64,000 nucleotides of DNA from Petrosia ficiformis. Taxonomy: Eukaryota > Porifera > Demospongiae > Haplosclerida > Petrosiidae. A program made the translations under genes and the position numbers. The notes under the pieces were generated by a model. It was not told the origin of the DNA, did no database searches, and was given only the letters and a program-made list of their open reading frames with translations. Shown piece by piece: positions 56,460 to 64,000 of the stretch. Numbering within the stretch: position 1 is the first letter of the stretch; every line of letters starts with the position of its first letter. Location: assembly GCA_947044365.1 (NCBI GenBank), contig OX345636.1, forward strand, positions 28,810,466 to 28,874,465, written 5' to 3'.

Positions 56460-58543
56460 TTATACATGGAACGTACATTTTGCAACAGAGTCTTTACTAA
56501 CATGAGACTGGGATAATTCATCAGAGGAATGCTGTGGTTTATCTTCAGATGGATTGATGGATGTGTGGTCACTAGCGGTAACATCTTCATGCACTGTCAG
56601 CTCCTTAGGTCTACACGAACTTTCATTTTTCAGACAAACATCTTCAGAATACAGTTTAAGCCTGGAAACATTACATGATTGCTTCATCAGCTTTCCATCC
56701 ATACTTTCTAGTGCATAAACACCTTTACAAATTTCGCGATTTATCTGATATGGCCCAAGCCACTTCTCCTTTAATTTACCCCCTTTTCGCTGCTTTTGAG
56801 CAGTATTCTCAACAAGAACCTTCTCACCAACTGCAAAAGTTTGTGTCTGGAGTCTTGAATCATAGTAATCTTTCTGCTTTTTTTGAGCTTTTGTTATGTT
56901 CTCTTTAGCAGTGGAGTACATTTCCTTTTGAAACAAGTGCAAAGAATCCACGGCAACTGATATTTCTTCATTTGTGAGTTTTTCACATTGATCAGCTTCG
57001 TCTAGAGGTAGCTGGTGTTCTGTGTCAATTGGGAAAGTAGGCTCTCTACCAAACATCATGTGAAACGGGGAGTACTGAGTAGATGACTGCATTGTGGCAC
57101 AATAACTGAATAAAATCAAATTCAGGTGTATGTCCCAGTCATTCTGCTCAGCATTGACTTTTGCTCGAAGGGAATTAGATAAAGTCTGATTGAAACGCTT
57201 AGTGAGGCTGTTAGATTGTGGGTGATAAGGAGAAGTAATTTGATGCTGAGTATTTGTGAGTTTGAATAACTCATCAGAGAGTTTATTGCAGAATTCCCTA
57301 CCCTGATCTGAAATAATAACTTTTGGGAAACCAAATCGACAAAATACCTATTATTACACGGAAAATGAAATTAAAATTCTCAAGCATTAACTGATTGTTT
57401 ACTGTGGTATCACCTCAAAAAGAACTGAAACAACTCCATCTGCTTCCTTTGTTTTCAGTGGGGCTACCTCAGCCCATTTACTGAAATAATCCACAATGGT
57501 TAAGATGTATCTGTTTCCTCGTGGTGTTCTTGTGAGAGGACCAATAAAATCGATACCTAATTGATTCCATACCTACATTGAATTTAAATTACAATATTAT
57601 AGGGCCAGGCACAGCCGCAATTATTGTTAAAAATTAATGTACATTAATACATATACACAATAGAGGTATAAAATACTATTTAAACCACTGCATCCTTTTG
57701 ATATTTGTCACTAATGAGGTTTCCAAACAGTGTGGAAACCTATATGCAAACTGTGAAGACACAATAATTATGTAAACTGTTGCATGCAAATTGACTGACT
57801 GACTCAATGTTGAAATATACACTCTGTATATATATATATATACCTTTGGGGTGATGGGTATAGGATGTAATCTTCCTGGTGTTTTTTTTAATTTAGGTTT
57901 AGACTTCTGACATGACTGACAGGTCTTTACTACTAATGTAATATCAGCATGCATGGATTTCTCCCAGTAATACTTGCTGGTTATGGCCTTTGATGTTCTC
58001 GATATCCCTGGTTTCAATAAAAAATACACATGTATACTCAAACTTTTCACTCAGTCATCAAATTCAAAAGTTCAGTTCTTACCTAGATGCCCCTTGCTCA
58101 TGGATAGCTTTCACAATCTTTGCTCTTTCCACAGGATCACTCACCACCAACCTCAGTTCATCATTTCCTTTGCTGCCAATGTAAAAGAGGCGTCCTTCAA
58201 TAATTGTGAATTTATTTGCTTTTTTGCGTAAGCACCTTCTATAATTTATTGTTGCATCACCTTTGTTCAGTAATGGCATTGTTAAAAATAAGGTTAAAAA
58301 AGTATTTCATTATAAGCCATAGTTACCTTTATATTGTTTGCTAACTAAATAGTTATAAACTTCGGCAATAGTTAAACTTTTATCTTCCTCACTGATATCT
58401 TCTGATGGCATACTATCTTTTTCCTCATGATCACTGATATCAAGACTGTCTTGGTCATTCATTACATTGATATCTTCCAGTTTCTCACTGCTATCTTCTT
58501 CCTCATGATCACTGATATCAAGATTGTCTTGATCATTCATCAT
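56460..58543 (-). pseudogene. Ginger1-like integrase/transposase, multi-exon
   Basis: Exons: 58327-58543 (acidic, MNDQDNLDISDHEEE repeated twice), 58084-58260, 57844-58007, 57414-57572 and 56460-57347. Introns are 66, 76, 271 and 66 bp. The second and third give the HHCC zinc finger (IHEQG..., TCQSCQKSK) with a frame break at the GGGG run near 58095. The fourth has the first Asp (NQLGIDFIGPLTRTP). The fifth has the second Asp (KVIISDQGREF). At the third site the normally conserved Glu is a Lys (SPYHPQSNSLTKRFNQTL, about 57195). A GPY/F-type module follows (EKWLGPYQINREICKGVYAL, about 56740), then a Ser-rich tail. The gypsy-integrase-like core with introns, a GPY/F module and a downstream protease domain fits Ginger1 DNA transposons rather than an LTR element; no LTR, gag or reverse transcriptase is present. 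Confidence 0.78.
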
Positions 58544-58870
58544 TCTGCAGCAGCTGCTGACTAGAGGCTCACGTGGCTGTTGGGTGCGTCAACGACTTGC
58601 TGTGGGGGACCCTTTTTTGTCGAGGAGGACCATCGTTTTTGAAACGTCAGTGTACGTTTTTGGTCCCTCGGACTGAAACTTTCTGCCCGGGGACCAGATG
58701 TTTGGGGGGACCATAATTTTCGTGACAATGGTCGTAGTACAAAGACGAAACGTGAACTTTTTTTGTTGTCTACTGTATAGGGCTGAAAATGTTATATAGA
58801 TATTAAGCGCTCCGCCCACAAAATTTGTAATTAAATTTGGGTTAATAACAAAAACGCCTGTGGTTGGGAA
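58544..58870. other. 5' flank of the Ginger1-like gene
   Basis: GC-richer than its surroundings, with several GGGACC/GGTCC words (about 58607, 58660, 58690 and 58708) that could be subterminal repeats of the element. No inverted partner was found on the far side, as expected if the 3' end is lost. Confidence 0.4.
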
Positions 58871-58875
58871 AGGGT

Positions 58876-59405
58876 TAAAAGAGATTTATCAAATACCAGT
58901 TTTATTGCTTAATGATTTATATGGTGATCAGACAAGTCTTTTATATTTACCTCCTGTGCCTCCATATATAGTAGACCATGAACCATCACCATCACCCATG
59001 CTTGAAATATCTAAATTTTATGTCATTACAAGTTTCCTAGTGTTTACAAAATTGCCATTCAAGCTGTAATTTTAGCTGATTTTCTCTGTTGTTTATCTTA
59101 CCTTCGTGCTTTTGAACAAGAATTAGATGTACCATACAATTCTTTAATACCTGTAAATGTAAATTTTACATTAGAAAAATTATAAGAGATGCTTATAGAG
59201 TGCATGAGCATAAACAGCCTACAGCTAGTGATAAGAGGTGTAATACCTGCCATAAAACTATATGTAAGCCTTTACCTCCATTCAAAATGTATACTCCTCA
59301 ATGTTGTCCTGAAACTTTCTATTGTTATAAACATTGCAATTTTAGTAACTGCCCCATTTGTGGTGAAGACACAATGCCTGATGTTACTAAGTTAAAAACT
59401 GATTG
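58876..59405 (+). pseudogene. Unknown Cys-rich protein fragment
   Basis: Upstream piece: LLLNDLYGDQTSLLYLPPVP (58895-58965). Downstream, in another frame: IRKIIRDAYRVHEHKQPTAS, then DKRCNTCHKTICKPLPPFK and CPETFYCYKHCNFSNCPICG, ending at 59405. The four Cys/His pairs suggest a compact zinc-binding C-terminus. Frames disagree near 59150, so it is broken. I do not recognise the family; its position between two transposon remnants suggests a repeat-borne gene. Confidence 0.45.
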
Positions 59406-59560
59406 AAATTTCCTTTTATCCCAAAAATAATTATGAATTTGCAACCCTAGAAGAATTATTTTTCCCGTATTTGCCCAAAATTTAATACTACATAGTTATA
59501 GTTATAGTTCAGTAACTGTTTAATTTATTTTGATATTTTATATAATCATTTTTTTTAGTG

Positions 59561-59910
59561 ATGCATTTAGGGGATGCCCCTGTATTGCCAATCGCATATA
59601 TTGCATATTATTTAAATCTGTAACTATTGATTTCATATATTTACTGTTTTATGTACATGTAGTTTGGTAATGCATTTAGGGATGGCCCTGTATTGCCAAT
59701 TGCATATATTATATATTTAATCTTGTATTTAAATCTGTAATGACTATTAATTTTCTGTTTTATGTACATGTAGTTTGGTAATGCATTTAGGGATGGCCCT
59801 GTATTGCCAATTTGCATATATTATATATTTAATTTTGTATTTAAATCTGTAATGACCATTAGTTTTATTTTGATGATGCATTTACGGATAGCCCTATATT
59901 GCAACTTACG
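59561..59910. repeat. Tandem repeat of about 110 bp, 3-4 units with AGGGATGGCCCT
   Basis: Units start at 59561, 59670, 59781 and 59876 with ATGCATTTA. The first three continue (AGGGGATGCCCCT or AGGGATGGCCCT) then GTATTGCCAAT; the fourth is diverged. The core is near-palindromic, and in unit 1 the stem changes on both sides (GGGGATGCCCC), so base pairing is kept. Confidence 0.88.
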
Positions 59911-60280
59911 TAAATGTAGTTCATTTTTTTTTTCATAAAATGTTTGACATTTTATCGTTATAATGACATTTAATTATAATACAAAATGGCACAAATACAG
60001 TAAAATTATAAACAAAGATTGCACTACCCCCATGTGTATGTATATAATTGAAGGGCCTAGTGCAAAAAGGGGATAAGTAGCACTTCAGTAGTTTTGTAGA
60101 AAACAGAGGTTAAAGTTTTAGTATGAATTTTTTAATAATAGTAATAATGAATAATCATCAAGTTTTGATTTTTGGCACACATAATAAATGAAGTATTTAG
60201 GGTTAATATTGGTCATCAGAAGTTAAGTTTAAGTATTATTTTCATATCATCAAGTTGCTAACATAATGAAGTAATTTGGG

Positions 60281-60762
60281 TCAATCTTGGTCATCTGACC
60301 TATTAGAGACTGGATGATTGAGTAAAGAGGTATAAAATTGTTGGCACGAAGGCGGAAGAAATGGAACCATCTTCTGAAGGTCAGAAACTTTATTAGGATT
60401 AATTGGATGGCCATTGTTATACATAATAGGTAAGTTCATATCAGTAGGAGGCAACTTTGAACGACCTTTCAGAATACAAACTTTTTGCCACAGATCTTGA
60501 GCAGAGAAAGATGTCTTCATCCAATATTCTCCTTCTCCCTAATTAAACCAGCTAGCAGTGCTGATTAATACAGGCTTACCAGAAAAATACCTTTTTCTCA
60601 TAGTAAATTTATTAGCTATTACTGAAATGTCAAAGATATTAAAAGGTTTAGAAGGACAAGCTTCCTTTATAATGTTCTCCCAATCACCTGGTAAGTGAAC
60701 CACCGCACTTGGCTTTTTCTTCTCAATAAGTGCAAAGTCTCTATCACATGGAAGATAAGTAT
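60281..60762 (-). pseudogene. C-terminal part of a DUF7869-like transposon protein
   Basis: On the minus strand: VYTYLPCDRDFALIEKKKPS, VVHLPGDWENIIKEACPSKP, FNIFDISVIANKFTMRKRYF, a TAG near 60540, then MKTSFSAQDLWQKVCILKGR, DLQKMVPFLPPSCQQFYTSL and the end at 60281. The order Y-x-PSDRDFGxIE (here LPCDRDFALIE), DW..I, ...L-PF-PP-FY..L is, from memory, the C-terminus of DUF7869-type proteins. No N-terminal half is next to it. Broken by the TAG. Confidence 0.65.
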
Positions 60763-60770
60763 ATACTTGT

Positions 60771-60873
60771 GATCAATACGAGTAAATCGGTGCTGCCTCA
60801 AATACACAGATTTCTGTAGCTTCTCTCTTATGCGTGCCTGCCCAGACATGAACTTTCACTGGGTGCTTAGCTC
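60771..60873 (-). pseudogene. Short Tc1-type transposase fragment
   Basis: Reads RAKHPVKVHVWAGTHKREAT, then EICVFEA, and stops at TGA. KHPVKVHVWAGxxKRGAT-x-ICxFE is the strand between the first and second catalytic Asp in Tc1 transposases. Only about 34 codons remain, and they abut the DUF7869-like C-terminus within 10 bp. Confidence 0.55.
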
Positions 60874-60889
60874 TAAATGTAAATGGGTG

Positions 60890-62010
60890 GAAGACCATTA
60901 ATTAAATCAATAGTGAGGGCGTGGCACAGCAAAGCGTGCATGTTTTAATAAGTTTAAAATGTGCCAAGCATTTTGCAACTTATCTTGGCAGTAAACTCTT
61001 TATTGCTGCTTCTTATATTACAAAACCTGTTTGGAAATGTATATCATTGCTAAGAAAACCTTAGTGGGTAGCTTTAAAAAAAAATCTAAAACGTGCATAT
61101 TTAATGAGTTTAAAGCTAAGAAGCATCTTTTTCAGGTAGTAAACTTTTTACAGCTACTTCATATACTACAAAACTTGTTAAGAAAACTATAGAGCTGCAA
61201 AGAAAAGCTTTATTTCAACATTCAAATCGTGCATATTTAATAAGTGCAAGCATTCGCTTCGTAATAAATTATAATAATGAATGTAATAATATTATAGTTT
61301 TTATCAGAGAGTATGGTAGTACTCTCTATGTAGGGATGGCACGGAAAAAAAATGGCTGCCCATACATTTCAATTGCAAGTGATGAGCTGAAATCTCTGGT
61401 AATATACACATATAAGTTCTAATACACACATACCTATTCATATCTAGTGTTTTTATGACTGCCAACACCTTCTAGATGGCCAAAAATCGTCGTTAAGGTA
61501 GAGAACCGGTGAGTGGCAAAACTGGCAAAATCTGCTTCATGATTATTTTTCAGAGAAATCATTTTTTTGTTTGTTGAACTATCACAATGATTCTAGCACG
61601 ATTCCAGTCGCATTCATAGTAAAATTCTGGTCTACAAATATCGAGATGATATTCTCAGATGCTATGAAGGAAGAGAGTCTCAACGACGGCAAAGATAGGA
61701 TCTCCAATTGGACGCCATTTTCATTGGGAGTTAACTTGCGCTTGCGCATTTGTATAGTAACCACGAGCAATATACTTGCGCATGCTCATTTTGTAACCAC
61801 GAGGAATTGCACCTGTGAGATAAACTGAGATTATAGTGAGAAGTTCTCTTTCTGCAACTGTCACATACGATTCTTCTCTGCATAGCCGGAAAAGAATTGA
61901 AGTGCTGGTTGGACCTCTTTGAGATAAGTTTTAATAATTGTACTAATACACACACTACTTTTATCTTACTGTTTACTTAATTATATATAAGCTATTTGTC
62001 TTGCATACAT
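60890..62010. other. Non-coding stretch
   Basis: No gene recognised; three loosely similar segments with TGCATATTTAATAAGT(T)TAAA at about 60950, 61095 and 61230 suggest an old dispersed or tandem repeat. Confidence 0.4.
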
Positions 62011-62468
62011 ACACTGTCTACACTTTTGTTAAATAGTGCAAATAACATTTATACACATACACTAGTCACAGTCTATTATATTAACCTTTGTCTCTTTAAA
62101 TTTTCTATCACCCTAAGTAAAATGATTGCCCTACAACAATGGAGAATGGCTATTGGCTGTTTTCATCCATGTGGTTTTAAAGCAGGTTGTACAAATGACT
62201 TTACTAAAAGGAGACTTATAATACTGATAACCAGAATAAAGGACATTTTGCCAAGGAAACTAAATTTACCATTAGCAAAGTCATTTGTACAACCTGCTTT
62301 AAAACCACATGGATGAAAACAGCCAATAGCCATTCTCCATTGTTGTAGGGCAATCATTTTACTTAGGGTGATAGAAAATTTAAAGAGACAAAGGTTAATA
62401 TAATAGACTGTGACTAGTGTATGTGTATAAATGTTATTTGCACTATTCAACAAAAGTGTTGACAGTGT
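62011..62468. repeat. Large near-perfect palindrome, two 197-bp arms
   Basis: Arms 62011-62207 and 62272-62468 are reverse complements with only a few mismatches, around a 64-bp loop. The same peptide (MIALQQWRMAIGCFHPCGFK) can be read on both strands purely because of the symmetry. The right arm ends exactly where recognisable hAT coding sequence (YKGVAARVRAINERAM) begins. Confidence 0.95.
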
Positions 62469-63525
62469 GGTATGTACATTGCTCTTTCATTAATGGCCCT
62501 CACACGTGCTGCCACACCCTTATAACCTCCACGCATGTTTGATGCGCCATCATAACATTGTGCGACCACATTCCGAATATCTAAATCGAATTTGCCAAAC
62601 AGTGTTAGGAGTAACTCATAAAGAGATTCACCATCAGTACGGACAACCCGATGAAAACCAAGGAATCACTCTTGTATAGTAAAATCCTCAGAGACATATC
62701 TCAGTACCAAAGCAGCTTGCTCATGCCTAGAAATGTCTTGAGTTTCATCAAAAATTATACCAAAAACCTCAGCTGATCTAACTTCTGCCAATATTTGATC
62801 GCGAATATGGCCAGCTACTATCTCAAGTAGATTGTTCTGAATACTGGCACTAGTGTATGTCACATACTTTTTATGGCAAGCATAAAAATCATGTATAATG
62901 GAATTGTCTTTTGATCGTAAATCTAGTAATTTTGCGAATCTTCGTTTTCTCGATGCCCTCTTAAAGGAATGCACTGACGCCCTAAGAATATTAGAACTTT
63001 TGATGTATTCTCTATTTTTGTAAACCTCTGCCTTATGTTGGTGATTAATTTGAGACTGAATGTTGGCTTCAGGAGTGCTTAGCATTCTTTGACCTACACT
63101 CCATTTTTGAAAACTTGATTTATGAGCAATAGATTTTTCATGAGATCGAAATTTTTCTAAGGCTTTTTTCCAATTCTTGAATCCAACTTTCACAAACGTG
63201 TCATCATATTAACCAATCAGTCCAAAAGCTCGACAATAAAAACAAAAAGCCAGTTGTGTGCTGTATTCCAACCAATTAAATTGGCCGTACCAACTTAACT
63301 GAAACCGTCTTCCATTTTTGTCCATAGGAAATGAGTCATTTTTCGGTTGAAAAGGACAAAACCCTTTTTTTAATTAAACAACTGAACAGTTTGTTTTGTA
63401 CCTTGGACAGGGTCTTGTGTGTGTCCTGTTTCAGATGATCTTGTAAAAAAACAAGAGTATCATCACAACCACCAACAAATAGACAGTCTGGACTTGCACA
63501 AAGATCTGATTTTTCTGTCAGCACT
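62469..63525 (-). pseudogene. hAT transposase of the ZMYM/DUF4371 type, truncated
   Basis: 5' to 3': CASPDCLFVGGCDD... DTHKTLSK, a probable 52-bp intron, PFQPKNDSFPMDKNGRRFQL, WYGQFNWLEYSTQLAFCFYC (TTF-type zinc finger), a TAA near 63207, GFKNWKKALEKFRSHEKSIA, VAGHIRDQILAEVRSAEVFG, IIFDETQDISRHEQAALVLR (first Asp region) and VVAQCYDGASNMRGGYKGVA (second Asp region, CYDGASNM). Coding is lost at the palindrome at 62468, so the C-terminal dimerisation region with the third acidic residue is missing. A stop after DFTIQE at 62666 is another lesion. The family call is firm; the copy is dead. Confidence 0.9.
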
Positions 63526-63559
63526 GAGGATGTCTATAACAAACGATTTGACAGATGAA

Positions 63560-64000
63560 CATGATGGTTTTGGCTACTAGGTTATCTTACAGTAACATCT
63601 TTATCTTCTGATTCCAAAGACTGATAGTCCATATATTTTTCACTTTCAAACTCATTCTCTTCACTACTTTCAGTTCCATGAAACTTCTTCACAACCTGGT
63701 CAGGCTGGTCTCTCTCAATAAAGGATGTGATCTGTCCACGTTTAGTTCTGTAACTAAATATTTTCTTTTAGGAAGGATAAGGTAGCAATTTTGGTACACT
63801 CTTCCCTTGCTTTGCTGTCTCAACAGCCATTGGTGCCTATATGTATGCTTAATAGTTCATTTCTGTCTTAATAATAGTTATCAATGCAATAAAATTTTTA
63901 GGCTATTTATCCCTTTCAAAAATCTGTATGTGTGTATGATTTATTTGGCGGCTACTATGATGCAATTTGTCATGAAATCAGGTAAACAATTTACGAAATC
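63560..64000. other. Right edge, possible upstream exon of the hAT gene
   Basis: On the minus strand at about 63590-63760 a frame reads RGQITSFIERDQPDQVVKKF, then HGTESSEENEFESEKYMDYQ. It resembles the low-complexity N-terminus that often precedes the TTF finger in this hAT group, but the link is unproven. Nothing else is seen to 64000. Confidence 0.35.

Noticed and set aside
56460..58543. Gypsy LTR retrotransposon or endogenous retrovirus
   Set aside because: No LTRs, gag, protease or reverse transcriptase are seen, and the integrase is split by spliceosomal introns.
62011..62468. Two protein-coding genes of about 100 residues on opposite strands
   Set aside because: Both frames exist only because the DNA is a palindrome; the peptide has no splice or family support.

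Overview
The window looks like a transposon-rich stretch of an invertebrate animal nuclear genome. It is AT-rich, with spliceosomal GT-AG introns that are mostly very short (about 50-80 bp), dense microsatellites and an unusual variety of DNA transposons. Short introns plus this element mix fit a demosponge such as Amphimedon, or another early-branching metazoan. That is inference; nothing in the sequence proves the species. I see no convincing ordinary host gene, rRNA, tRNA or CRISPR array. Nearly every recognisable protein is a transposase, a transposon accessory protein or a broken piece of one.

Left part (1-9.9 kb): a Helitron on the minus strand (cut by the left edge) has 23-residue STPR repeats, a Rep/HUH nuclease and the start of a Pif1-type helicase. 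Next to it is a complete 4.9-kb DNA transposon (4911-9831) with 73-bp inverted ends and a 9-bp target duplication. It carries a RecQ-like helicase and, tail to tail with it, an intron-rich DUF6589-like protein that is the presumed transposase. A 259-bp non-autonomous element at 52.3-52.6 kb has matching ends and also a 9-bp duplication.

Middle (9.9-29.4 kb): mostly non-coding, with a Helitron fragment, a MITE, a 5' fragment of a DUF7869-like transposase and a nest. In the nest a Tnp2/CACTA-like transposase pseudogene (minus, 22.87-29.44 kb) has been split by a Tc1 element and a piggyBac element. Both insertions keep their target duplications (TA, TTAA).

Centre-right (29.5-49.3 kb): a chain of mini-exons, a DUF7869-like pseudogene, a second CACTA-like element (36254-40659) with inverted ends, subterminal TGTGCTA repeats and two divergent genes (transposase plus a SAM-domain protein), two copies of one hAT-type MITE, and a decayed Mutator-like transposase.

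Right (49.3-64 kb): a DUF3504/Crypton-like fragment, foldback elements, a 3'-truncated Ginger1-like gene (integrase, then a CXXC zinc finger, then a Ulp1-like half domain), a DUF7869 C-terminus abutting a Tc1 scrap, a 197-bp-arm palindrome and a DUF4371/ZMYM-type hAT pseudogene. Almost all coding regions carry one-base frame breaks, several in short homopolymers, so most copies appear dead, or the assembly has small indel errors.
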